Source: CAYOXD01 sp964407825 | GTDB taxonomy: Bacteria; Desulfobacterota; Desulfobacteria; Desulfobacterales; JAFDDL01 | Length of the DNA: 26,347 bases | Assembly: GCA_964407825.1 (NCBI GenBank) | Contig: CAYOXD010000032.1 | Span: 1-26,347 of the forward strand | Direction of reading: 5' to 3' | Shown: positions 1-7,838 of the stretch, in pieces | Position numbering within the stretch: position 1 is the stretch's first letter | Layout: the number at the start of each line of letters is the position of its first letter | Notes under the pieces: model-generated | What the model saw: the letters and a program-made list of their open reading frames with translations, nothing else | Told to the model about the DNA's origin: nothing | The model's database searches: none | Made by a program: the position numbers and the translations under genes

Positions 1-64
1 TGGCGATCTCACCGGTCGAGGTGATACCGTCCCTGTTGCCGTCCTTTGAATCCGCTTCTTTCAT
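1..64 (-). CDS. 5' end of an unknown protein, cut by the window edge
   Basis: An ATG at 64-62 overlaps the TGA stop of the DUF4384 gene (ATGA overlap) and opens a frame that stays open to the window edge, giving 21 residues that start MKEADSKDGNRDG. A second in-frame ATG lies two codons upstream (70-68), with GGTGA about five bases before it, so the true start could be either one. The visible piece is polar and has no signal peptide or recognisable motif. The stop/start overlap with the upstream gene suggests translational coupling and membership of the same signalling operon. The product cannot be named from this fragment, and a non-coding reading is not excluded. Confidence 0.4.
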   Translation of the reverse strand, partial: MKEADSKDGNRDGITSTGEIA

Positions 65-960
65 TGCCATGTCTTCACCACCACCTTGTCCTCGAAAAAC
101 TCCGAGGCTCCGGCTCCGGACATCGAACCGGAAGGCCGGCTGCTCCCGGGCCGTTCCAGCAGCTTGATGCCCCGGGTCTTCATCCCGATGTCCCGGGCCG
201 CTGTCTTCACCTGATACACCCCGCCCCGGGCCTCGGTGCTGAGCTTGCCGAGGGGCGAGGTGCTCGCGTAGACGATGACGTCCTCACTGCCGAAGGGGGG
301 GCTCACTTCCAGGTCGAACCGGTCGTTACCACCCGGGATCTGGTATATGACCCCGCCGTTGAAGTAATTGGCGGTGCGAAAGGGGTTGGGGAGGAGTTGC
401 ACGATGGTCCCGTCGGCATTCTTATAAAGAACCCGCGCGTAGAAGGGCTTGTTGCCCTTGAGGTAGATCGTGACCTTCTGCCCCTCCCTGTAACGCTTCC
501 GGTCGGTCCAGGCCCTTACCCTGAGCGGCGCCGAAGGGTCGTCGAGCGCCGCCGGGCGGGCCGCGGCCATCCGCTCCAGGGCCTTGGTGTCCGGTATGAC
601 CTCGGCCTCGATTTTCACCCGGCAACACTCTCCGGCTGCCGGGTCCCGGTACCAGGACTTTTTCAGCTCCCTGATGATCTTCACTCTGGCGTTGCTGTAA
701 GCGGCGCGAAGATCTTTGTCGAGCACATAGTTTTTCACCTCGGTCTCGCTCTTGAGGTAGGTCGAGGCGAACTCTGCGGCCTGCCTCCTGGCATCCGCCA
801 GCGCTGCCTGCTCGGTCTGCTTCCGGGACAGTTCATCCCCCATGCAAGCGGTTCCCTCGGCGGTGGTAATCGTCGACTGGCCGGCAAAAACGGGCTGCAC
901 CACCGCAGGCTGGGCCCAAAATATGATTGCCACAAGCATCATCATCCAGCGATTCTTCAT
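61..960 (-). CDS. Exported DUF4384-domain protein
   Basis: A protein of 299 residues. It begins with a positively charged N-terminus and a hydrophobic stretch (about residues 5-24) ending in VFA-G, a typical Sec signal peptide with cleavage near residue 26, so it probably acts in the envelope. Residues 30-125 are an alanine- and charge-rich region that resembles the flagellar/LPP20-like fold often placed before DUF4384. Residues 145-245 match DUF4384: the RVRAWTDRKRYREGQ start, a GTIVQLLPNPF segment and the DVIVYASTSPLG end. Two cysteines (CC near residues 112-113) could form a disulfide. The start is supported by AGGAGG seven bases upstream. The gene lies 21 bases after the GGDEF/HD-GYP gene and overlaps the next frame by 4 bases, so it is part of the signalling operon. 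DUF4384 has no defined biochemical role; related genes often sit beside kinases or secretion and envelope-stress functions. It may be an envelope output or sensor of this operon. Confidence 0.8.
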   Translation of the reverse strand: MKNRWMMMLVAIIFWAQPAVVQPVFAGQSTITTAEGTACMGDELSRKQTEQAALADARRQAAEFASTYLKSETEVKNYVLDKDLRAAYSNARVKIIRELKKSWYRDPAAGECCRVKIEAEVIPDTKALERMAAARPAALDDPSAPLRVRAWTDRKRYREGQKVTIYLKGNKPFYARVLYKNADGTIVQLLPNPFRTANYFNGGVIYQIPGGNDRFDLEVSPPFGSEDVIVYASTSPLGKLSTEARGGVYQVKTAARDIGMKTRGIKLLERPGSSRPSGSMSGAGASEFFEDKVVVKTWQ

Positions 961-981
961 TGAAGGGCCTCCTATTACGTT

Positions 982-3327
982 TCAGGTGGAATCCGCCAGC
1001 ATCTTCTCTCTCGCCGCTGACAGGGTTTCTGCAGGAACCTTTATCAGGTCGTTTTCGGAGAGGATATCGATAAATATGCGCACCAGGCTGGGGTCGAACT
1101 GGGTGCCCGCGTTGTCGACCAACTCCTGGACCAGCTGTTCGCCAGAGAGCTTTGGACGGTAGGGGCGATCGGAGGTCATGGCGACGATGGCATCGGCAAT
1201 GGAGAATACGCGCGCGCCAAGGGGGATCTGGTCGCCTTTCAAGCCTTCCGGATAACCGGTTCCATCAAACTTCTCATGATGGTAGAGAAGGGCGGCCCTT
1301 TCGTTGGAAAAGAAATCGAAGGGTTTGATTAATTCAGCCAACATGGACGGATGATCCTTGATGGAGGCCAGTTCCTCGTCATTCAACTGCCGCCGTTGAC
1401 TCGCCGCTGTCTGGGATAACAGAACCTTCGTGCAATCGTGCAGGGCCGCAGCCCGTTGCAAGGTCCGGATGATCGATGGCGGCAGACCAAGCCGGCTGCC
1501 GATCAGCTCGAGGTATTGGACAACGCGATGGTTGTGGCCATTTGAACCGGGGGTTCTCATGTCGTTGACCAGCAGTTCGAGCGTCTCGATCGAGGCTTTT
1601 TTGGTTTTATCCAGGATGGCTGCCAATCGATCCTTGAGAAAGCTGAGACTCATGGAGGATCCGTCCGTCTGCTTGGCTCGGTCGACCGATGCCTCACGAT
1701 ACACCTCAAGGCGGTTTCTGCCTTCCGCCTTGGCGCGGTAGAGGGCCTTGTCGGCATAGGCCAACATATCTTCGGGACGGGTGAGGTCTTTTTGTTTCAG
1801 GCAGCTGATCCCTACGCTGACAGTCACGGTTTTATCGTATTCGCCGTTGTTGTAGGCAGTGCTTTCACAGAGCCGCCGGATTCGCTCCCCCACTTTTTGG
1901 GCTCCCTCACTGCTGGTTTGGGCCAGGAGAAGCATGAATTCCTCCCCGCCGTATCGGAAGCAGGTATCGGATTCCCTGACATTTCCCATAAGCCGTTCAC
2001 CGAACTGGTGTAATACAAAGTCACCGAAAGCATGACCGCAGTTGTCGTTTACCTCCTTAAAAAAATCCAAATCCAGCAGCAGGCAGGCCAGATCGGTTTC
2101 GAACCTCTTGGCCCGATTGAATTCTCTGGTCAGCACATCGTTCATGTGCCGACGGTTGTAAAGCCCCGTTAGCTCGTCCCGGATGGCCATTTGGGCTATT
2201 TTCTCGGTGGCTCGGGCAATTTCGGTTTTAAGTCGAAACGTTTCAAGGGCAGTGGCAATGCTGTTGGACAGAGTGGACGGATCGAGCCTGTTCTTGGGTA
2301 GATAATCCAAAGCCCCGGCCTTGATTATCCGGGAGGCAATCATCTCGTCTCCATCGCCTGTGATGGTGATGACCGGTTTTTCTATTCCCAGCGATTCCAT
2401 CCCCGAAAGGAAGTCAAGTCCGTTTCCATCCGGCAGGTGGTATTCCAGGAGGACAATATCCACCGTGTCCTGTTTCATCCGTTCCAAAGCTTCGGATATG
2501 CCCCTTGCCTGCGTACACCGCATTTGGCCCTGATCCTTTAACAGGTTGCAAAGCATTTCAAAATCCGCTTCGGAATTCTGTACGATCAGAAGCTCGATGG
2601 GTTGATCAAAATTAATAATGGCGGTCCCCCCGGGATAAGGTTTTACCTGTGCCTGTTGTATTCTTTGAATTTTATTAACGATATTTGATAGTTGCTGGCC
2701 GTCTGCTTCGATGCGATCCAGCCGTTTCCGCCAGTGGGCCGGAGCATCATTTTTTTGCCGGATCAGCTCGATATTGCCCAGCAGGCTCATCAGGGGTTGG
2801 TTCAGCTCGTGAGCCGTGGCACCTGCCATCTGAAGCAACAACTTGAGGCGTTCCTCTTCGATCAATGATTTTTGCTGTTCCAGGATCCGGTGGTTGGCGG
2901 CTTTCAGCTGGGCGTTATTGTCCGCGATGATCCTTTTCTGATTGAAAAGATCCAGGAATACCCCGACTTTACCAATTAAAACGGATGGCTCGATCGGTTT
3001 GTGCAGGTAGTCGACAGCGCCAGCGGCATATCCTTTAAACAGGTGTTTGGGTTCCTTGCTGATCGCCGTAACGAATATAATCGGTATGTGTTGGGTGTCC
3101 GAGTTGTTACGGATCAATTCAGCGGTCTCAAAGCCGTCCATGCCCGGCATTTGAACATCCAGCAGAATCAAGGCGACCTCCTGTTCCAACAGGCAGGCCA
3201 GGGCCTCATCGCCGGATGTGGCCCGCACGAACTGGACTTCCAGCTCGGCCAGGGTCTTCTCCAGGGCGATGAGATTTTCGATTCTGTCGTCAACGATCAG
3301 GAGTTTCGGCTTTTCGGGTTGTTCCAT
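982..3327 (-). CDS. Response regulator with orphan H-box, degenerate REC, GGDEF and HD-GYP domains
   Basis: A cytoplasmic c-di-GMP protein of 781 residues. REC1 (about 8-125) is intact, with acidic pair D13/D14, phospho-acceptor D57 and K110. Residues 150-225 hold a HisKA-type H-box (HELNQPL, H173), but no HATPase domain follows. REC2 (about 243-365) is degenerate: the acidic pair is replaced by QN and the acceptor aspartate by E295, while T and K remain. The GGDEF domain (about 378-545) has GGEEF at 460-464 and an RxxD inhibitory site (RESD, 451-454), so diguanylate cyclase activity with feedback control is expected. The HD-GYP domain (about 590-760) has H630-D631, H659 and HHExxDGxGYP at 683-693, so c-di-GMP hydrolysis is also expected; the usual HDxGK reads HDCTK. 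The gene lies 43 bases downstream of the hybrid kinase gene, its probable phosphodonor. Which activity dominates cannot be read from sequence. Confidence 0.93.
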   Translation of the reverse strand: MEQPEKPKLLIVDDRIENLIALEKTLAELEVQFVRATSGDEALACLLEQEVALILLDVQMPGMDGFETAELIRNNSDTQHIPIIFVTAISKEPKHLFKGYAAGAVDYLHKPIEPSVLIGKVGVFLDLFNQKRIIADNNAQLKAANHRILEQQKSLIEEERLKLLLQMAGATAHELNQPLMSLLGNIELIRQKNDAPAHWRKRLDRIEADGQQLSNIVNKIQRIQQAQVKPYPGGTAIINFDQPIELLIVQNSEADFEMLCNLLKDQGQMRCTQARGISEALERMKQDTVDIVLLEYHLPDGNGLDFLSGMESLGIEKPVITITGDGDEMIASRIIKAGALDYLPKNRLDPSTLSNSIATALETFRLKTEIARATEKIAQMAIRDELTGLYNRRHMNDVLTREFNRAKRFETDLACLLLDLDFFKEVNDNCGHAFGDFVLHQFGERLMGNVRESDTCFRYGGEEFMLLLAQTSSEGAQKVGERIRRLCESTAYNNGEYDKTVTVSVGISCLKQKDLTRPEDMLAYADKALYRAKAEGRNRLEVYREASVDRAKQTDGSSMSLSFLKDRLAAILDKTKKASIETLELLVNDMRTPGSNGHNHRVVQYLELIGSRLGLPPSIIRTLQRAAALHDCTKVLLSQTAASQRRQLNDEELASIKDHPSMLAELIKPFDFFSNERAALLYHHEKFDGTGYPEGLKGDQIPLGARVFSIADAIVAMTSDRPYRPKLSGEQLVQELVDNAGTQFDPSLVRIFIDILSENDLIKVPAETLSAAREKMLADST

Positions 3328-3370
3328 TGTATGGGATCCCTTTTCTTTTGATGAAAGTCAGGGCAGCCCG

Positions 3371-5770
3371 TTAGGAAGGCACCAAAAGCTCCGCCATCGT
3401 CGTCAACAACCGTCGCATATCCACCGGTTTGTCGAGATGCCTGTCGGCACCCGCCGCCAAACACTTTTCCGTGTCGTCCTTCAGCACTTTGGATTTCAAC
3501 GCAATGATCGGCAACTTCTCGAATGCGGTCAGCCCCCTGATGCGACGGATGGTTTCAAATCCGTCCATAACGGGCATCAAAATGTCCATCAGCACCAGGT
3601 CTATACCGGATTCCTTTTCCAAGAACGTCAAAGCCTTTTCACCACTGATGGCCTTTAGCGCTATCATACCATGATCGTGAAAAATCTTGGCCAGAATAAA
3701 AAGATTGCGTGCCTCATCGTCCACCACAAGGATCTTTTTCCCCTTCAGTTTATCGCCTGCCCCTTCAAAACCGGGTAACTCGGGAAAGTGATCGGGGGCT
3801 TCCCCGTTCACAGTATACTCATCCAGGCGAACCGCCACGCGTCGGTCTTTTCTTACATTCCCGGATACCTGTAATGTCTCCGGAAGGTAGAGGGTGAAGG
3901 TGGCGCCCTTGCCCTCCTCACTGACCATGTGGATATCGCCCCCTAAGAGTCTGGCCAGCTTTCTGGAAATGGAAAGTCCCAACCCGGTCCCCCCGTGGCG
4001 GCGTGAGGTGCTGCCGTCAGCCTGGGTAAAGGCCTCGAAGATTTCCTCCCGGCTATCGTCGGGGATGCCGATACCCGTGTCGCTCACCGTAAAGGAGATG
4101 GCGGCCATTGGGTTCAGCTCTGGGGGCAGATCTTCATCTGGGAGCACCTTCCGGAATTCGATTTTCACCCTGCCCTGGGGGGTGAACTTGATGGCATTGG
4201 CGACCAGGTTCCTGAGAATCTGTTCCAATTTCTGAAGGTCGGTCCGGATGATTTCGGGGGCTTGTTCATGAATGACAAAATCCAGCGAGAGCCCCTTATT
4301 TCTGGCCATATGGCTGTAAAGCAAGCGGATATGGCTCAGTAGATCGATCGGTTTGCCCTCTTTCACATAAACACCCATCCGTCCGACTTCGATTTTGGAA
4401 AAATCCAGGATATCGTTTATCATCCCCAGCAGAAGACTGCCGCTGGTATGAATGATTCCTAGGGATTCCATCTGGTCCTCGGTCAGATTGCCTTCCCGGT
4501 TGTGTTCCAGGTCCTGCGCCAGGAGCAGCAAGGCATTTAATGGACTGCGTAGTTCGTGGGACATGTTCGCCAGAAATTCACCCTTGGCCCGGTTTGCCTC
4601 CTCGGCAGCCTGCTTGGCCGCCTTCAACCCTTCTTCCAATTGCTTCCGAAGGGAGATGTCGGTCAGGGTGATCAATCGGGCCGGGCGGTTTTCCCATCGG
4701 GTGTTTACTGACCTCATTTCGGCTGTCCCGGGTTCCCGCGTACCTGCGCGCCGGATCGTCACCTCCGAGGAGGGCCTCCCTTTCAGCTCAGGCGGAAGCG
4801 GATTTCCCGTCAGCCGCCCGGGGGGCTGCTCCAGGAGGAGGCATGCCATGGGGTTGGCATACCGCACGATAGCGTCCTTTTCGCCCACCACCAGGATGCC
4901 GTCTGCGAATTTTTCGACAATATCATTGAAGCTTGCGCGACTGCGCTCTAGGGCCTCTTCCGCTTGTTTATGTGCGGTGATATCACGAACCATGGCAATG
5001 ATGGTGTGCTTCGCGTCGATCGTAAGCGGGACCATCAGGCCGGCCACCAGTCGGCCGTTCAGCAGGGCGGGGCTCTCCTCTTTAATCTCTGCCGGTGAGA
5101 TGTGAATTGTTTCAAAAAGTTTCCGGATCTCTTTGGCCTGGATCGCAGGAAACAAATCGAGAAAATTCGAACCCAGCAGATGATGTTCGGGAACGCCTGC
5201 CAGGACAACCGCGCTGCGGTTGGCAAAGAGGATACTGCCATCTCGGGTGAACTCGAACAGCGGCTCCACCATATTCTGCAGAATGGTTTCCAACCGGTTT
5301 TGCCCGGCAAGCAGTTCTCTCGTGATGGTGTGCCTCAAGTGCCCGTCCTGATGATCAGCCCGTTCGGTAGGCGCAGGAGAGGGACGATGCTCCCTGTTGT
5401 CCAATAGAGAAAGCAGCATTTTCTGAAAATTCGGCGATCCTTTTACGATACAGGCATCGGCACCGAAATCCGTGGGATCGAGCCCGGTCTCTTCGGCCAC
5501 CCCCGAAATGACCGCCAGATAAACGTCTTTGAATTGCGGCATTTCGCGAATAATTTGGCAGAGCCGATCCCCGCACAGGTAAGGCATGATTAAATCGATG
5601 GTGATCAGGTCCGGAACGAAGCGCTTCAGGATCCCCAGCGCCTCGATGCCGTCATGGGCGGTTTTGACCTCACAGCCGGCCTTTCTAAACACATGGGCGG
5701 TCATTTTGCAGCTAATGGGGTCGTCATCGACGATCAGTACCTTTTGGGTGTTTTGGACTTGTTGATCCAT
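3371..5770 (-). CDS. Hybrid sensor histidine kinase (REC-PAS-PAS-HisKA-HATPase-REC)
   Basis: A protein of 799 residues with no signal peptide or membrane segment, so a cytoplasmic kinase. An N-terminal REC domain (about 10-125; acidic residues D15-D17, acceptor D59, K110) is followed by two PAS domains (about 155-270 and 280-375). The HisKA domain has the H-box MSHELRSPLN with H405. The HATPase has an N-box (NLVANAIKF), G1 box (DTGIGIP), F-box and G2 box (GGTGLGLS). A C-terminal REC follows (about 675-795; acceptor D729). In that last REC the conserved switch Thr/Ser is lysine (ALKSK, K759), which should alter how phosphorylation is read. The PAS domains may bind a small ligand, but none can be named. 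The kinase is the first gene of an apparent four-gene operon; its partner is the adjacent GGDEF/HD-GYP protein. The 201-base gap upstream (5771-5971) must hold any promoter, but I could not identify a convincing -35/-10 pair there. Confidence 0.93.
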   Translation of the reverse strand: MDQQVQNTQKVLIVDDDPISCKMTAHVFRKAGCEVKTAHDGIEALGILKRFVPDLITIDLIMPYLCGDRLCQIIREMPQFKDVYLAVISGVAEETGLDPTDFGADACIVKGSPNFQKMLLSLLDNREHRPSPAPTERADHQDGHLRHTITRELLAGQNRLETILQNMVEPLFEFTRDGSILFANRSAVVLAGVPEHHLLGSNFLDLFPAIQAKEIRKLFETIHISPAEIKEESPALLNGRLVAGLMVPLTIDAKHTIIAMVRDITAHKQAEEALERSRASFNDIVEKFADGILVVGEKDAIVRYANPMACLLLEQPPGRLTGNPLPPELKGRPSSEVTIRRAGTREPGTAEMRSVNTRWENRPARLITLTDISLRKQLEEGLKAAKQAAEEANRAKGEFLANMSHELRSPLNALLLLAQDLEHNREGNLTEDQMESLGIIHTSGSLLLGMINDILDFSKIEVGRMGVYVKEGKPIDLLSHIRLLYSHMARNKGLSLDFVIHEQAPEIIRTDLQKLEQILRNLVANAIKFTPQGRVKIEFRKVLPDEDLPPELNPMAAISFTVSDTGIGIPDDSREEIFEAFTQADGSTSRRHGGTGLGLSISRKLARLLGGDIHMVSEEGKGATFTLYLPETLQVSGNVRKDRRVAVRLDEYTVNGEAPDHFPELPGFEGAGDKLKGKKILVVDDEARNLFILAKIFHDHGMIALKAISGEKALTFLEKESGIDLVLMDILMPVMDGFETIRRIRGLTAFEKLPIIALKSKVLKDDTEKCLAAGADRHLDKPVDMRRLLTTMAELLVPS

Positions 5771-5971
5771 TGTTTTTCATCCCGAATGTTGGCGAGCTTA
5801 ATCGAAACAAAAAGCCGATAAAATCTCAAGCAGAATTGATGGAAGGACGCATAATCCAGCGACAAATTGGATATTCTCGTTCTGAATGGGGGATGATGTC
5901 CCACTTCCATAGACGAGCGGCCAGGATAGTCCGGAGAAGCCGTTCGCTTCGAGGAGGGGGCCCCATTCCGG

Positions 5972-7036
5972 CTACAGGATAATACGACCTAAGCCAGGTG
6001 AATTCGTAGGTGCGAGTATGCCGTCTTTCAAATGAAACAACCCTGAAAAGGGATCATTCAACAGGTCCACATGGCCGTCTAGATCTGCAAACTCGATATT
6101 GGCGCGGCTTAGTGCAAAATGAAGACCTGCGGATATCCCCAGGGCAGATTCATCCAAACAGCCGATCATTACTTCCAGCCCCGCTGCCTTGGCAACAGCA
6201 TTGATATGCTGGGATTCAAAAATACCGCCCATTTTCATGAGCTTGATATTGATCATGTCGATGCGGTCATTTTTCGCTAACCTGAATGCATCCTGGAGGG
6301 TTTTAATGCTCTCGTCAGCCATAACCGGAACGGATACGGCTCGGGTCACCAGCCCCAGTCTTTCATCTTTTTTCTTGCTGGTTGGCTGCTCGATGATTTC
6401 AAGGCCAGCGGATTCAACACGGTTGATGAATTCCACAGACTCTTCGAACGTGTACCCCTGGTTGGCGTCAAAACGCAACAGAAACGCTTTCCCCAATTTT
6501 TCCCTTAGTTTCAACACCTTTTCAATATCTTCTGCTACATTAAGGCCCCCTTTAAGCTTTAAAATGGTAAAACCGTTTTCTATATGTTTCTTTGCCTGTT
6601 CAAGGGTTTCGTCTAAGGGAAGAATTCCTATGGTGATGCTGGTGTGGATGCTATTTCTGAAACCACCCAATAGTTGATACAGAGGGATTTGCGCTTTTCT
6701 AGCCAGGAGATCATGCAAGGCCATGTCCACCATGGCAATGGCAGCGGATGCCTTCGGCATGAGGTTTCTTAAGTCATGGGTAATCCGGGCGATTTGAAAT
6801 GGGTTGCGCCCCTTGAGCAGGTCCTTGATAACGGTATCGATAGATCGGATCACATCTTCAGGTGTCTCACCCGTTACCGTCATATCCGGTGCAGCACATC
6901 CCCAACCGGTGATGCCTGCGTCCGTAATTATTTTAAAAATAATATTGGACACATGGCTCATGGTTTCATAGGCTATGGTATAGGGGACCGCCAGGGGCAT
7001 ATCCAATCTGAAGTACTCTATTTCTTTTATTTTCAT
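5972..7036 (-). CDS. Dipeptide-epimerase-type enolase superfamily enzyme
   Basis: A (beta/alpha)8 enolase-superfamily enzyme of 354 residues from the chosen start. Catalytic features in order: KxK (K160, K162) on strand 2, metal ligands D190, E216 and D241, the second base K265 (INIKLMKMGG), and DLD at D318/D320. The DxD motif in the last part of the barrel is the one that binds the alpha-ammonium group in L-Ala-D/L-Glu type dipeptide epimerases, so the likely reaction is inversion of an alpha-carbon in a dipeptide or N-modified amino acid. N-acetyl-D-Glu racemase (DgcA), a relative that is paired with DUF1611 proteins in known D-glutamate catabolism, is a clear alternative. The start at 7036 was chosen because MKIKEIEYF is the usual family N-terminus and the ATG lies one base after the upstream stop; a start at 7093 would add 19 unlikely residues. 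This is the last gene of the five-gene operon. Confidence 0.9.
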   Translation of the reverse strand: MKIKEIEYFRLDMPLAVPYTIAYETMSHVSNIIFKIITDAGITGWGCAAPDMTVTGETPEDVIRSIDTVIKDLLKGRNPFQIARITHDLRNLMPKASAAIAMVDMALHDLLARKAQIPLYQLLGGFRNSIHTSITIGILPLDETLEQAKKHIENGFTILKLKGGLNVAEDIEKVLKLREKLGKAFLLRFDANQGYTFEESVEFINRVESAGLEIIEQPTSKKKDERLGLVTRAVSVPVMADESIKTLQDAFRLAKNDRIDMINIKLMKMGGIFESQHINAVAKAAGLEVMIGCLDESALGISAGLHFALSRANIEFADLDGHVDLLNDPFSGLFHLKDGILAPTNSPGLGRIIL

Positions 7037-7037
7037 C

Positions 7038-7838
7038 TCAATATCTGTTCTGATACAATTCGTCGGAAGGGGTGTTCTTGATGGTCTCGACAAACTCGGT
7101 CATCTTGCGAATCATGATTTCCCAATACTTCCTGCCTTTTTCAGCGGTGCCAAGGGTGGGATTTCCCATGACACCGGATTTTGAAATGCGTTTGGTATGC
7201 ACATACCAGCTGACGCCACGATCCGACGTGAAATTCAGGTATTCATTGTCCAGATCCACGGTGTGGTCCTTTGCTTTTTCCATATCCACAAGCTCGGGAC
7301 GGATGGCCAGTGCCGTGCTGGTTTCAATTTCACCGGCGTGGATGTCATTCTGTGTGGTGGTGAGTTTGTAGATATCCACATCACTGGTCTCACCGGTTTC
7401 CACGCAAACAAATATCTTCGCATCCCGGTTGATCATCTGGGCGGCAAAATTGAGCGTCGGTGCATTGTCGCCATGACCGTTGAGGATGACGATTTTTCTG
7501 ATGCCGTTGTGGGCCAGACTCATGCCGATATCGTAGACAATGGCGGAAAGGGAATGATTCGTCACACAGATGGTTCCCTTGAAATCACTGTGATGGTAGG
7601 ACACGCCATAGGGTATCGGCGGAAGTACAAAGGGTTTGGGGTCCTTGCAGGCTTTGGCCACTTCCTTTGCCAAATGCACGGCATCAAAATAATCAAGATC
7701 AAGAGGCAAGTGGGGGCCATGTTGTTCTATGGCGCCGCAAGGCAGTATGGCCGTATCAACGACTTTCAACCTTTCAGCGATTTCAGGCCATTTCAAGGTT
7801 TCCCACATATAACCCGGGGCAGTTATTTCATGTTTCAT
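7038..7838 (-). CDS. Creatininase-family amidohydrolase
   Basis: A protein of 266 residues, the usual family length. Metal-site and active-site motifs are all visible: GAIEQHGPHLPLDLD (E38, H40, D47/D49), NGHGDN (H122) and HAGEIETS (H167, E170). The family hydrolyses C-N bonds in cyclic or linear amides; members include creatinine amidohydrolase, the formamide hydrolase ArfB of deazaflavin synthesis and the mycofactocin peptidase MftE. The substrate here cannot be inferred from motifs. The gene overlaps the PP-loop gene upstream by 4 bases (ATGA) and ends one base before the epimerase gene, so the three products should be made together. In context it may open or trim an amide or peptide made or altered by its neighbours. 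True creatininase activity is unlikely in this setting. Confidence 0.88.
   Translation of the reverse strand: MKHEITAPGYMWETLKWPEIAERLKVVDTAILPCGAIEQHGPHLPLDLDYFDAVHLAKEVAKACKDPKPFVLPPIPYGVSYHHSDFKGTICVTNHSLSAIVYDIGMSLAHNGIRKIVILNGHGDNAPTLNFAAQMINRDAKIFVCVETGETSDVDIYKLTTTQNDIHAGEIETSTALAIRPELVDMEKAKDHTVDLDNEYLNFTSDRGVSWYVHTKRISKSGVMGNPTLGTAEKGRKYWEIMIRKMTEFVETIKNTPSDELYQNRY

Noticed and set aside
46..963. Plus-strand frame of 305 codons opposite the DUF4384 gene
   Set aside because: The minus-strand frame has a signal peptide, a domain match and a strong ribosome binding site; the plus frame has none.
5771..5971. Promoter for the signalling operon
   Set aside because: Several TTG-starting hexamers occur on the minus strand, but none has a -10-like box at 16-18 bases.
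7037..7093. 19-residue N-terminal extension of the dipeptide epimerase
   Set aside because: It lies inside the upstream hydrolase gene, and the family starts at MKIKEIEYF directly after that gene's stop.
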